This document shows positions 1-11,099 of a stretch of DNA of 64,000 nt, piece after piece. Positions within the stretch are counted from its first letter, which is position 1, and every line of letters begins with the position of its first letter. The DNA is from Bolinopsis microptera (taxonomy: Eukaryota; Ctenophora; Tentaculata; Lobata; Bolinopsidae), in assembly GCF_026151205.1 (NCBI RefSeq), contig NC_087082.1:8378901-8442900 (forward strand), written 5' to 3'. The notes under the pieces were generated by a model that worked only from the letters and a program-made list of their open reading frames with translations, was not told the origin of the DNA and made no database searches. The translations under genes and the position numbers were made by a program.

Positions 1-546
1 GAGCGGCGATTACGTGGGGACCTTATCGAAGCTTTTAAAGTAATTAGTGGTTTGACTGAATATGGATCGAGTTTGTTCAGAATGAGCAGATCTGGTCTTA
101 ATCTAGTTTCAACCAATAGGTGTAATAAGAGTGTAACTAAAGTTAAGAATCTCCAATCTCTCTTCTGCAGTGAATGTGTGAATAATGATGACCTCAAGCT
201 AAGAAGGAAAATCTGTATTTCTACAGGGCCCACCCACGCCTAGCTGGGGAGTCTAGTCCCTACATTAGACGGCCAATGCTCTATCCATTGGTATGTACGC
301 GGCCTTACCCAGGCCTGTAATAAATGGGGAGTCCCTCTTAGGACGACCAGTGCTAGACACTGTTTACTACTGACTGAATGGAAACCTACTTTACTCTTTG
401 GAGCGAGTCATTCCTTACTGGAACAAACTCCCTTCAGATGTCAAGAACTGCTCGACAGTTTTAAGCTTTAAAGTTAGATTGGAAGGATTTAAGAAAGAAA
501 TGATTTCTAAAAACAGTGTAAATGATTTTATTTTTGGAATGTTTTG
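1..546 (+). pseudogene. 3' fragment of a non-LTR retrotransposon (RT C-terminal region), interrupted
   Basis: Frame 1 is open from the window edge and reads ERRLRGDLIEAFKVISGLTE, typical of the region behind the RT domain in CR1/L2/Rex-like LINEs. After a stop at 241-243 the LINE-like signal resumes at about 398 with a peptide containing RVIPYWNKLPSDV and SFKVRLEGF, ending in TGA near 546; that too is the usual LINE C-terminus. Between about 190 and 395 the sequence is not LINE-like and contains tRNA-like blocks (separate entry). The fragment continues beyond the left edge. It is a dead copy; family assignment is by motif similarity only. Confidence 0.65.
195..395 (-). mobile_element. Possible tRNA-derived SINE, two related tRNA-like blocks
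   Basis: On the minus strand, 243-303 reads like a tRNA 5' half: GGATAGAGCATTGG followed by an anticodon-arm-like CATT/AATG pairing and a B-box-like GGACTAGACTCCCC. A second, more decayed copy of the same order (AGCACTGGTCGTCCTAA then GGGACTCCCC) lies at about 335-372. The insert splits the LINE fragment around it, as a SINE insertion would. No poly-A tail or target duplication was identified, and neither block looks like a working tRNA. Confidence 0.4.
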
Positions 547-705
547 AATGAAGTTTTAGGGAAAATTGAAGGACCCAGTTATTTAAGCAATAAGGAGACA
601 CATAATGAATATCTTTGGTTTCATCCTTTTGTGGCAAAGAAGCGTTTTATAAATCTTTATTCCACTGGGAAGTATTAATGAATTATTTATAGATAATGTA
701 TTAGA

Positions 706-736
706 TTTTAATAATAATAAATAAATAAATAAATAC
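706..736. repeat. AT-rich microsatellite, LINE 3' tail
   Basis: ATAATAATAAATAAATAAAT-type repeat. On the minus strand it directly follows AAGGCGGTTTATAAAAGTTG, which resembles the 3' ends of L2/CR1-like LINEs that finish in short AT-rich repeats, so it is best read as the 3' tail of the minus-strand LINE next to it. It also lies just behind the plus-strand LINE fragment and may serve both. Confidence 0.6.
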
Positions 737-895
737 AACTTTTATAAACCGCCTTATAGCTAAATCATATAACTCGATATAATTTAATCCTGGAGATAAA
801 CTCCAGTGCTTTCTAAAGCGGCTCTTACATTAACTGAGCTTAGTTTAATTGAAAATTAGACATGACAAGTTCATTTTACCTATGTAAATGCAAAA

Positions 896-3793
896 TCAAT
901 CAAATGCTAGAGAAAAGAAGTATGTTTTAAGTTTGGTCTTGAAAGATGTAACTGACTCAGCTGATCTTATGTCGTATGGCAAGGAATTAAATACTTTAAC
1001 TGCACAGTGACTAAAAGCTTTCTCTGTGTTTACATAGTTAGGAGAGGGCGGAAAACTAAGGTAAAAATAATCATTATCAAGACGTACATTTTTAAAACTT
1101 TGCTGCCTAGGAGATATCAACTCTTTTAAGTAAGGAGGAGCTATATTATTTAAACACTTGTAGGCAAGTAGGGCAATCTTAAAATCTATTCTAAATCTAA
1201 CTGGTAGAAAATGAACTTTCTTAAGTAGTGGAGTAGTGTGTGCCTTTCTTCCTCTCCCGAAAATAAATCTTACAGCAGAATTTTGCACCTTCTGTAAACG
1301 ACTTAAATCATAAGAGCTCAGTCCAAAATATACGCTATTGCAATAATCAATTCTAGAGAGTACTAGAGCATGAACAAGCCGAATCTTAAGGTTAAAAGAC
1401 AGTTTTGATGCAATAAACCACATATTTCTGATCTGAATATTACATGCTTGAACCACTGACGTAATCTGATCACTCATTGAAAGATAACTGTCCAAATACA
1501 GCCCAAGACTCTTCACAGTTCCACTAACAACATGTGGCTCTTGATCCTTAACAATCTGTAGAGAGGCTGGGATATTTTTTGAGTCAAATTTAGAGGATAT
1601 AACGATGACTTCAGTCTTAGAAGAATTCAGTTGAAGGAAATTGTTTGTCATCCATTTCTTGATATCAGACATACAGTGTTCCATATTGTGCTCTAGCTGT
1701 GATGGGTCATCAGAATCAAGAGTGAAATACAGCTGGGTGTCATCAGCATACAAATGAATACAGCACCCATGCATACTTGCAATGTTCTCAAGATCTTTGG
1801 TGTACAATATGAATAGCAGGGGGCCAAGGATTGAACCTTGTGGCACACCTATCTCAAGAACAGTTGATGAGGAAGACGAATCCTTGACTTTGACACAAAA
1901 TGAACGGTTAGCCAAGTAGGACCTGATCCATGTAAGAGCAATGCCTGTAATGCCATAAGCAGATCTTAGCTTCTTGATTAATCTTGGGTGATTGACAGTA
2001 TCAAAGGCAGCACTCAAATCTAGAAGTAAAAGAACAACTTTAGTTTTCTTGTCAATAGTTATCAAGATGTCGTTATGGATTCTGGTTGTTGCAGTTTCAC
2101 AGCTATGAAACTTCCTATAGCCGGACTGAACTTTAGAAAGCAAGTTGTTATCCTCAAGATAACTGGTGAGCTGTATAGATACACACTTCTCAATGATTTT
2201 TGACAAGAATGAGAGATTGCTAATAGGCCTATAGTTAGATAGTAATTCACCGTCAAGGCCACGTTTCTTCAAACTTGGACGAATGAGAGCCTCCTTAAGT
2301 TTTATAGGAAACTCACCTTTAACTAATGATTCATTGACTATAAATGAGATCAGAGGAAGGAGTTCTGGGAGACACTTGATGAGAATCTTTGTAGGTATGG
2401 GGTCAAGATCACAGAATTTGTTAGACATATTCTTTATGATGCTTACTAGTTCCTCATCAGACACATGACGGAATTGTACTATCTTTGGGCTATTAGAAAG
2501 AGGAACAGATTCATCTGAGTTAGGAGAATCTTCAAGGGATTGTTGTTCTAAATAAATGTTGTTGTATATGTTGTCGACCTTTGATTTAAAGAACTGTGCA
2601 AAGTTGTTAGCACTCTCAAGATTTGAAGAGCAAGAAGGTGTAGTAGTACTAACTTTTTCTTTATTGAGCAACTTATTAACGATGGAATAAGTCTTTTTAG
2701 CATCACCTGCACTATCTTGTAACCTTGTTTTGTAGAAGTGATCTCTTGTGGATACAATGACTGAGGATGCTCTCTCTGATGCTTTCCTGTACAGTCGTTT
2801 ATAATCTGGGCAATCATGATTCTTTTGATACAGTCTCTCAATCTTTCTTCTCATTGCTTTTGCTTGTTGACAGTGTGTAGACCACCATTCAGCGTTATGA
2901 TCTTTTCTTGGGATGAAAGTTTTTTCTTTAGCATGCTTGTCCAAAATACTGCTCAACTCAGACTCATAGATATCAACTGCACTATCGAGGTCATTGAAGC
3001 AATCAGTGTCACATAGTTTTGACTTAAGAATGTCCTCAACAAAAGCATCTAGGTCTATGCAAGCAATGTTTCTGTAAGTAATTGGTTCTAGAGTGCCTAT
3101 GGGTGCTGGAGATACATTGCAATTAAAAGCAACAAAGTAGTGGTCAGACGATGTGCCAGAATCAGTAATGACAGGATCTAGAACTTCAATGCAATCGTGA
3201 GTAAAAGAACCATCCCTGGTAATTACAAGATCTAATATGCCCCCATCTCTGTGTGTTGCAGCTGAAATTTGTTGCACCCACCCACAAGACTTAAGTAGTG
3301 AATTAAACCTTTGTGCAACTGAATCATTTTCGTCTTCAATGTGGATATTAAAATCACCCATGATCAAGGGCTTTCCAGGTTTGTCTACTAAATCAACCAA
3401 GAGTTGCTCAAAGTCAGTTAGAAATTGGGGGATGTTAGCACTCTGAGATGTGGAGGTGCCAGAACGGTAAATTGAAACAATTCGTAGTATATCTCCAGAA
3501 GATGATTTGAAGGTACATTCACAAGACTCAAACGTTTTGAATCGCTTGCACTTCTGAGGAGTCACTTTAAGACTTTTCTTATATAGAACAGCAACACCTC
3601 CTCCCCGCCCAGCTCTTGGCTGGCTATGAATGGAATATCCAAGTTCTTTCATCTCAGAAAACTTAGCATTGTCATCTTTTCTCAGCCAAGTTTCTGTAGC
3701 ACAGCAAATATCAGTATCAAAGTCTTCAAGCAATTGCATGACTCCAGCAGTTTTATTGCATATGGATCTGCAATTGAACAGGGCAAAGTTCAT
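896..3793 (-). CDS. LINE ORF2: APE-type endonuclease and reverse transcriptase
   Basis: This 965-aa protein copies the element's RNA into genomic DNA by target-primed reverse transcription. The N-terminal 220 residues form an apurinic-type endonuclease: NCRSICNK at the start, ATETWL, GRGGGVAVLY, LIMGDFNIH and a SDHYFV C-terminal motif. The RT domain covers roughly residues 480-760, with NYRPISNLSFLSKIIEK, LLDLSAAFDTVNH near residue 595, GVPQGSILGPLLF, and the catalytic HLYADDTQ at about 681. The C-terminal 200 residues carry the usual LINE tail with SRIDYCNSVYFG. All catalytic acids that can be judged by eye are present. The start is the first ATG, 29 bp behind the ORF1 stop, so translation may depend on reinitiation or a bicistronic mechanism. 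Confidence 0.93.
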   Translation of the reverse strand: MNFALFNCRSICNKTAGVMQLLEDFDTDICCATETWLRKDDNAKFSEMKELGYSIHSQPRAGRGGGVAVLYKKSLKVTPQKCKRFKTFESCECTFKSSSGDILRIVSIYRSGTSTSQSANIPQFLTDFEQLLVDLVDKPGKPLIMGDFNIHIEDENDSVAQRFNSLLKSCGWVQQISAATHRDGGILDLVITRDGSFTHDCIEVLDPVITDSGTSSDHYFVAFNCNVSPAPIGTLEPITYRNIACIDLDAFVEDILKSKLCDTDCFNDLDSAVDIYESELSSILDKHAKEKTFIPRKDHNAEWWSTHCQQAKAMRRKIERLYQKNHDCPDYKRLYRKASERASSVIVSTRDHFYKTRLQDSAGDAKKTYSIVNKLLNKEKVSTTTPSCSSNLESANNFAQFFKSKVDNIYNNIYLEQQSLEDSPNSDESVPLSNSPKIVQFRHVSDEELVSIIKNMSNKFCDLDPIPTKILIKCLPELLPLISFIVNESLVKGEFPIKLKEALIRPSLKKRGLDGELLSNYRPISNLSFLSKIIEKCVSIQLTSYLEDNNLLSKVQSGYRKFHSCETATTRIHNDILITIDKKTKVVLLLLDLSAAFDTVNHPRLIKKLRSAYGITGIALTWIRSYLANRSFCVKVKDSSSSSTVLEIGVPQGSILGPLLFILYTKDLENIASMHGCCIHLYADDTQLYFTLDSDDPSQLEHNMEHCMSDIKKWMTNNFLQLNSSKTEVIVISSKFDSKNIPASLQIVKDQEPHVVSGTVKSLGLYLDSYLSMSDQITSVVQACNIQIRNMWFIASKLSFNLKIRLVHALVLSRIDYCNSVYFGLSSYDLSRLQKVQNSAVRFIFGRGRKAHTTPLLKKVHFLPVRFRIDFKIALLAYKCLNNIAPPYLKELISPRQQSFKNVRLDNDYFYLSFPPSPNYVNTEKAFSHCAVKVFNSLPYDIRSAESVTSFKTKLKTYFFSLAFD

Positions 3794-3822
3794 ACTCTGA
3801 CATTCTGACTTAGAGTTTGTAG

Positions 3823-4686
3823 CTAGTTTTTTGAAGTAAGGATGTTTTGTTTATACCGATTCAATGCCTGTTGCATGATGGGGCACTGCTCTGAGCTGGA
3901 ATGGTGAGTGTTACAATGAGATGAGACTCTTGGATCTTTTGACAGACTGCAATTGCGACATCTATGTCTGCTAGGGTCTTCCTTGTAATGACAGTCTGAT
4001 GTTCTATGCCTACCGCTGCAATACATACAAACCAGAGTTTCTTTCTCAGGACAATTTTGGGAAATATGGTGGAGCTTCTGACAATTATAGCACTGCTTGA
4101 TGATGAATCTATCCTTTACAGGACAAGCACTATTCAGAATGAAGATTTTGCCGTCTCCTGTCAATAGGTTCCTAATCTGAGGAGAGACCTTGATCCCAGC
4201 AGTAGTGTACCTTAGTCCAACATTTATGTACACAATTTCAAAGAAATGCGCATTATCTAGCAAGTGTTTAAGTCCAGGATTTTTCAAGGGAATAATATCT
4301 AGAAGAGCTTTTTTAGTCTGTAACCGGAAATCTTCAGCGGGCAAACCAGAGCGTTCAATGGTTTCGAATATCTGACTGGGAATATTAGACACAGTGACTT
4401 TAGGGAGAGCTTTCTGGGAAAGAGTGATGTGAAAACCAAGTAATTTAATGACATCAGAGTTTTCAATAAGACTTTTAGCCTTCAGCCTATCAGATGAAGA
4501 TGGAAAAACTAGCGTTATCTTCTTGTGTGAATCTAGTAGGCTAGTTTTCATAGCAATCAATCGTGTGTCATAGAGCAACTCAGATAGAACATCTGGAGCA
4601 GATGAAATATCAGCAGAAGGAAAGGGACTATCTAGCACCAATATCTCTTTACTTTCCTTGCCAATTTGATTTATGTTAGCTGACAC
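3823..4686 (-). CDS. LINE ORF1: zinc-knuckle nucleic-acid-binding protein
   Basis: A 287-aa protein directly upstream of the RT ORF on the same strand. The first two thirds are without an obvious domain. The C-terminal third has three Cys/His clusters: CYNCQKLHHISQNC and CMYCSGRHRTSDC are CX2CX4HX4C knuckles, and a third begins CRNCSLSKD and ends SSSEQC. Such Gag-like ORF1 proteins coat the element's RNA and deliver it with ORF2 protein. The start ATG at 4686 follows AT-rich DNA; an upstream start cannot be excluded. Confidence 0.85.
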   Translation of the reverse strand: MSANINQIGKESKEILVLDSPFPSADISSAPDVLSELLYDTRLIAMKTSLLDSHKKITLVFPSSSDRLKAKSLIENSDVIKLLGFHITLSQKALPKVTVSNIPSQIFETIERSGLPAEDFRLQTKKALLDIIPLKNPGLKHLLDNAHFFEIVYINVGLRYTTAGIKVSPQIRNLLTGDGKIFILNSACPVKDRFIIKQCYNCQKLHHISQNCPEKETLVCMYCSGRHRTSDCHYKEDPSRHRCRNCSLSKDPRVSSHCNTHHSSSEQCPIMQQALNRYKQNILTSKN

Positions 4687-5018
4687 TTTAATAATAAATT
4701 AATTAATTAATAAAATTGAATTTGATAAATTATTAATGTTGATGGAAAAATATATTTTTTTAAATTATTTTTTTAATTAGTGCAATGTTATTTTGTAGAC
4801 ACTTGTGATGATGTTATGTCATAATCTTTACTTACTTACTTTAATGACTTGAAAAATGCAGCAATTTCATTGGACGAGAGCAACTGTATCATGAGGTTAA
4901 TTGCTTTTGGCGAAGTTTGACTATAAATGGCAGCGGTTGATCGAAAACCTGGTTTCAGCCCCCCCCCCCCTGTGGGTCATAAGGGGACCCCCTATACTAT
5001 CACCAGACCTTTTTAAAA

Positions 5019-5092
5019 TCCCCTAAAATTGATATTGGCAAAGGAACGGAGCAAGAACACCTCCTTGTTTTCCAATATCAATTTTAGGGGAC
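5019..5092. repeat. Inverted repeat / hairpin, 18-19 bp arms
   Basis: The left arm CCCCTAAAATTGATATTGG and the right arm CCAATATCAATTTTAGGGG are exact complements separated by about 36 bp. This may be the end of a small palindromic transposon or a hairpin in repeat debris beside the RT remnant on its right. No coding role is seen. Confidence 0.6.
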
Positions 5093-5099
5093 AGGAGTT

Positions 5100-5540
5100 T
5101 GGAGATGTTTTATATGGCAATTGAGTTTCTGTACATATCACTTAAGCAGTTGAAGAAGTTACCGGTTATTCCAAGGCATGTAACTTTGTGCAGAAGGAGG
5201 TCCCTACATGATACAGTGTCAAAGGCAGCTAACCTGTAATACACTAAATATTAGGTTAAATGTGGTGGAGTCAGCACACATTTACCAAAATCAGATTTCT
5301 TAATATGAGGAACCTGATTTTTGATTCATTTAGAAGAATAACTGTTAAGACTCGTTGCACGGTTTGAAATGTTGATGGCCACATAAAGGGAGTATGGGCA
5401 GTGATACTTGCTAATCTTAGAGAATTCTGAAATGCAGTGGTACTTGAACAAGTTTTGGACCGTTAGAAATTTTAGTCTATCAAAAATGGGTTTTGTATGC
5501 TCCATTTCAAAGTGTTTATGGCCTAATCTTTGCATGCCTT
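5100..5540 (-). pseudogene. Decayed LINE RT fragments
   Basis: The minus strand around 5230-5105 reads AFDTVSCRDLLLHKVTCLGI and then MYRNSI, an RT core segment. The minus strand at 5535-5326 encodes FEMEHTKPIFDRLKFLTVQN, clearly related to the C-terminal part of the plus-strand RT fragment at 6390-7517 (FELEHSKPICNEYNFLTVHN). The two pieces are not in the order expected of one intact element, so this is a rearranged or multiply inserted remnant with stops and missing parts. Confidence 0.55.
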
Positions 5541-5939
5541 ATTGTCTAGATCGTGCACATGTTGATTCTTTATCTCACAACCGTTAGCACAAGAACACAA
5601 GACGTGAAGTAACGTAGCAGAGTACACCAAACTTTTGAACGACCAGAAATGTCCAAGGATGCATCCTCATAGAAAGGTCCTTCAAGCACAGTAGTGATAT
5701 TGAGCCTCGTCCTATCTCTAAACATGCTGCAATCACAGAGTTCTGGATAATGATATAAAGAGCAAATATTGATCGGGGATATATACTGAAAGCCAAACCA
5801 ATGACCGTCAATAACAATGGAGGTACTGAGAGGCGAGTTTGTGGTAGTCATAACTATACAATCCGAAATGAACTGCGGAAAAATACTAGAAAACTTGCTC
5901 TTTTGTATCAAATTATCTCTGACGAAGATAATGCACTGT

Positions 5940-6115
5940 GAGAATCTTACTTATAGTAGCTACAGTGACATTTGGATTGTTGCGACTTTATTTCCTATTA
6001 TTAAACTCTACCAATATTTGTATCCTAAAAACTTTTGTATAAAATGTCATATTAGGAAGATAATGTGCCATGGGATTTTCACTTATAGTAGCTACAGTGA
6101 GTTCTGGATTATTTA
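5940..6115 (+). repeat. Short direct repeat about 134 bp apart
   Basis: ACTTATAGTAGCTACAGTGA occurs near 5950 and again near 6084, each followed by a related TTTGGATT/TTCTGGATT and each preceded by TGTGAGAA/TGGGATTTT sequence. The stretch between the two RT fragments carries no recognisable gene. Confidence 0.5.
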
Positions 6116-6389
6116 TTTGCTATTATTTCTAATACAAGAGTTTAAGACAAAGATGGGTAAGAAAATTTTATTTGATCACCAAATCACAAAAAAATATACC
6201 AATTTTAGGTCCTCACTGTTTTGAATGGTATACATGCGACATCGTGATCGTTGTGTGGTATGCATCATACCATTTGCCCCTTTACAAATTGGTCATCTCT
6301 TAGCTCAAACTTTTAGAGAGAGTACATAGATGTGAGCTGATGATTCTTCACTGTCTTCTTTGTTTCAATAATAATGCATCGATAGCTAT

Positions 6390-7517
6390 AGACAGCAATA
6401 TGTTTCAGTACTTGGAGAAGAATCCGAAAAACTGTCTGTTATATTTGGTGTGCCTCAGGGGTCAGTATTAGGTCCCTTGCTTTTCATTATCTACATCAAT
6501 GAAATATATAGAGTATCAGACCTAGGCAAGTTTATACTTTTTGCCGATGACACCAACATATTTGTTGTAGATAAATGTATAAAAACACTTTACTGCAAAG
6601 CTAACAAAATTCTTAAACTTGTTCATCAGTATATGAAGAGTAACTTGCTGCATATCAACACAAAGAAATGTTGTTATATCCACTTTAAACCGAACTGTAG
6701 AAATGAACCAGATTCAAACACCAATGAATTAGAACTGACACTGAATAATATAATAATTAAAAAGGTAGAGGAAACTAAGTTTCTTGGAGTCATTATTGAC
6801 CAAAAACTGAACTGGGATGCTCACTTAAGAGCGTTAAATCGTAAATTGAAATGTGAGATTGGTAGACTATGTGGAATTAGACGCTGTGTACCTAAAAAAC
6901 TATATAAGGACCTGTACCACACCCTTTTTGAATCACACCTATGTTATGGAATATCTGTTTGGGGAGGTGTATCAAATAATAAACTAGAAGCCATATTTAA
7001 AACACAAAAGAAATGCATAAGAATTCTCTTTGGTGATAATGATGCGTACTTCAATAAGTTCAAAACATGTGCCAGAGTAAGGCCTATCACTAGGGATAAG
7101 ACCGGTAAAGTTATCAAGCAGATGTTAGGCAAAGATTTCTTTGAACTAGAACACAGTAAACCAATCTGTAACGAGTATAACTTCCTGACTGTCCACAATC
7201 TTCATAAGTTGCACTGTTTACTGGAAATGTTTAAAATTAATAAGTTCCAATCACCAGTCTCAATGTTCTCTTTATTCAACAGGTCACCAAGACGAGACAA
7301 CTACTTCATCCCACCCACTCCATCCTCACTATTCATCTACCAATCAACCAGTATTTGGAATCACTGCCGTAAGTCAACGAGTGAAATAGACTTCTCCACT
7401 CCTATCAGTATATTCAAGAATAATATTAAGAAAGCTTTGTTAGAACTACAATCTAAATATGACAGTCAACTATGGTGCAGTTACAACTTTGATGCAAATG
7501 AATTATCATTGAAATAG
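6390..7517 (+). pseudogene. 5'-truncated LINE RT fragment
   Basis: An open frame starts upstream of the first ATG with SYRQQYVSVLGEESEKLSVI and GVPQGSVLGPLLF, then the catalytic FADDTN at 6540-6554, the thumb-like TKFLGVIIDQKLNWDAH, and a C-terminal region that ends in TAG at 7515-7517. The endonuclease and the N-terminal half of the RT are missing, as usual for 5'-truncated LINE insertions. The 355 codons from the first ATG have no stops, so the insertion is not very old. It differs from the LINE at 736-4700: FADD instead of YADD and a different C-terminus. It cannot move on its own. Confidence 0.8.
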
Positions 7518-9558
7518 GTTAATTAAGTAAACTTAATCATATAAGTAAACCACGGTGTTATTGCAAAGAACCATGACAAGGGTATCAGACCTATATTAAT
7601 CTAAGAGACGAAACAAAACGAATCATCATACAACAAATTTTAAAATCCTGCGGCACAGGATCCTGTTGTTTTCCTACTCTGCCTCTCCCAAACCCCTCTC
7701 TCCTTCTCCTTTCTTCAGGTTTATTCTTCAATTTTTTAAATTAGATAGCAGATATATTTTCTTTCGAACGCGAATGTAGTAATGGCATTATACATTATTT
7801 GGTATCCTATGTATGTTGTGTTTAGTGTTTGCTAACTAGGTATGTGCTATATATTTTGGAGAATTTTGAGGCTCACGACGTCTCGTCCCATGGGTTGAGT
7901 TGTAAGCTGAGTATATGTTCAAATCGCCTTACTTCGTATGGTGAAACATCGACAGGTATGCCTTAACCTTTGGGACGGGTGTTTGCCCACCGGGGATCCA
8001 AAAATTTGATCACCATGAACATTACTTTGACACGTGAACTTATCAAACGACTGTAATGATTCCATTAAATTTTCTTAGTACATTTAGCTAGTTTATAGTA
8101 GATACACACGATCACAGAATAGAAGAGCACAATTGGGCTCTTTGTTCTGCGACCGTGTTTCCTCGGTGGGCCGACAGGTTTTTGTTGTGTAGTAGTGCTG
8201 GGGAAAAACACGCTTTAAATATCAATGAATGTAAATATTGTTAATTGACATTAGTGCCACAGTTTCTGTGGTAAAAACAAATTTATGGTTAAACATTATA
8301 TATCGTAGAAGGGCATGATTTACGCACACCACCAAGCATCTGGATGGATAATTAACACACAAGGATAAACTGACCTTTAAACATGACCACCAGCAATATC
8401 ATATAACCATAGCTCCGAAATAACTAAATTGCTCTACATAGAAACATCTGGCCTGATCTTATCACATTGTGGTCCCCAGGGGTTCGGTAAAGCCCTTACA
8501 GGCAACTGGGTCCTTTTACCAGCCACAATTAAACTAGTCATGCCAGTACTGTCATAAACTGTAACCAACTATTTAAAAATAAGATATCTTTTGCTAGAAT
8601 TTTAAATTGTAAGCCATAGAGCAATCTTCTCAATTTTAAAATTTAAAAATAACATTTTACCCTAACTATGATGTGGTGGCATTTCATACTTAACTAAAAT
8701 TCAACTTTGAAAGTCAATAGATTATTAGTCACAACAAAATTATAGTTTAAGACATCCATTTTGCATTGTGTTTCCAATATTAGAATTTATGATATGTATT
8801 GATTGAATAATTGGTAATAAATTTAACTTTTGTTTTATTAACTTTTGTTTTATTATATAATATATTATGTAGGTACCGTCATTTGTTTTTCAGATTAAAA
8901 TATAGGTTTTGTTGATCATGATAAAATAATTGTTTAAAGCGCGCCATACCACTTTATATATTTATAAATGCACATTGCGCTACAAGGTGTACTGAAAATT
9001 AGGGTTTTGGTCTTTGAGTTCCTGCCAGATGACATGGTTTCTCCGTGCAATACTTGTCTCATAAATTTATCAAATTACTTTTAATATTATTTCTTAAACA
9101 GGTTTATGACATCAAGTCCACAGTTTCGCCAGAGGATTGACATCAATGATTCGGTAATCCTACGAAGGAGTGTCAGCGACTCAGAGGGGGGATTACACAA
9201 CAGAAACCATGACAGTGTTAGTTTTACATTAAACTTTTTTGTAATGCTATTTTTTGTAATGTTCAAAGCCAATTATTGTTAAAGCTCTATAATCTGAAGA
9301 ATAGTAAATTGATAAAAGAAGAAATTGAAAAATAATTGGATGGAGGCGATATCGTCTGTTGATAATTCAGTCTGATTTCATTACATCAATGATTTTATTG
9401 ATAGTACGGAACTGCTCCACTGGATCAACTCTGCGACGTCGCTCTAACAATTTAAAAATGTGATTTGCCACCTTATTTGGTGACTGAATGACATACAGTG
9501 TAATAAATAAACTGCCGGACAAGTTGATTGATTTACAAAACCATCTCCTTCTATATAA
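7518..9558. other. Gene-free stretch
   Basis: I see no coding region, RNA gene or clear repeat here. The sequence is AT-rich, with short ORFs that look random. The first few hundred bases may be the 3' UTR and flank of the LINE fragment before it. Confidence 0.5.
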
Positions 9559-10389
9559 GGACACGTTCATTGAAGTTTGAGGATATTGGTAAATATTAGT
9601 GACCCTACTGAATGGCACGATGATGTAAAATGTGTCACACTATGAAACTATATAAACCCTCTAACCCTAAGATAATCGTTTCATCCTTTAGATAAACTTT
9701 GTCGCATAACGATATCTTTATCAGACGATAAGATATCGCTTAAATGCGGCCGGCAGTGAGTTGTAAACTTTGTCACACTATAAAAACGTGACGGAGTTTA
9801 TATGGACCCCTTGTTGCCGTGTTTGACCAAATTTTCGAATTTTCAATTCATAGAATAGCTGTATATGACTATTATCTACATATTTAGCGACTTTTTTTCT
9901 TAAATGGTAGCACCATGTAAACTCCGTCACACATTTAATAAATTTATATGAGGGATGTTTATGACATCCTGACAAGAAATGCCGAATAGTCTAGCATTAT
10001 TTTGTGAGCTGAATGTGTTTGGAATTGTTCACATATTTCATTGTTATACGCAAATACAAATACAGAAGGCAGAAATAGGTAAATTTAGTCACATAAATTT
10101 GTATGATATCTCAACATGTGTGAAATTGAGTAAATATTAGTGTACCAACTTAAACACCCTATATTACGTACTATGGATCAATTAACAATATTTCAACCAT
10201 ACGCCGGTCATATAAATTATTATATGGCAGTGATATGTTAACATTGGATAAATTTCAACACCTGAACAGGGTAAAAATTTGTAAATTTCGTCACAAAAAA
10301 TATTATAACTTTATTTGCTCCGTGTTGGCAAAATAACTAATTTATCGACATAGTGATGGTAATAAAGTAACATTATATACTAATTGAGG

Positions 10390-11075
10390 TATGATTCTTC
10401 AAAATAGGGGCAAGAAATGTAAATTTCGTCACATCAGCCATTGCATTAGTTAGATAGATTTTCTTTCATATCAATTGCCCTTATTATAGTTGGAATGGAT
10501 TTATACAAGAAATATAGAAACCCATGCCCATTTTTCATCACATTGAAATTATACTGTTGGGGCAGGAAAAGTAAATTTCGTCACATTTCGGTAACTTAGT
10601 ATAATTAAACTCAGAATTGTCAAACTTGAGTTCTGATGATCTGCTGAATAATAACCTACTAATAATTCCTGGAAGAATATTGAATTCTAATCGGGGTATG
10701 GTTCTTCAAAATAGGGTCAAGAAATGTAAATTTTGTCACATACGTCATTGTAAAATTTAGATACACGTTCTTTCACATCAACAGTCCTAATTATAGTTTG
10801 AAATGAGATAAGGAAATATAGAAACCCATGCCCATTTTTCATCACATTGAAATTATACTGTTGGGGCAGGAAAAGTGAATTTCGTCACATTTCGGTAACT
10901 CAGTAAAATTAAACTCAGAATTGTTAAACTTGAGTTCTGATTTGCTGAATAATAACCTACTAATAATTCCTGGAAGAATATTGAATTCTAATCGAGGCAT
11001 GTTTCTTCAAAATAGGGTCAAGAAATGTAAATTTCGTCACATCAGCCATTGCATTAGTTAGATAGATTTTCTTTC
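10390..11075 (+). repeat. Tandem direct repeat, about 300-bp unit (left half of the element)
   Basis: Blocks around CTTCAAAATAGGG, GTTGGGGCAGGAAAAGT and GAGTTCTGAT recur with a spacing of about 300-304 bp (for example 10556 and 10860; 10701 and 11001). Each unit contains two of the 16-bp motifs. Later copies differ by a few substitutions and small indels. Confidence 0.75.
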
Positions 11076-11099
11076 ATATCAACTGCCCTTATTATTATT

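Larger units (their letters stand above)
736..4700 (-). mobile_element. Non-LTR retrotransposon (L2/CR1-like LINE) with two open ORFs
   Basis: The minus strand holds, in order, a zinc-knuckle ORF1 (4686-3823), a 29-bp gap, an endonuclease/RT ORF2 (3793-896), a short 3' UTR and an AT-repeat tail at about 706-736. Both ORFs are uninterrupted over 287 and 965 codons, so this copy is young or recently active. The 5' boundary is unclear: AT-rich sequence with TTAATTAATTAA starts just beyond the ORF1 start, and a longer 5' UTR is possible. The order ORF1 with CCHC knuckles, then APE endonuclease plus RT without RNase H, is that of the CR1/L2 group; the exact clade needs a tree. Confidence 0.85.

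Noticed and set aside
5570-6224. ORFs of 77-135 aa between the two RT fragments
   Set aside because: No similarity to LINE or other proteins could be seen; they overlap each other on both strands and contain a duplicated segment.
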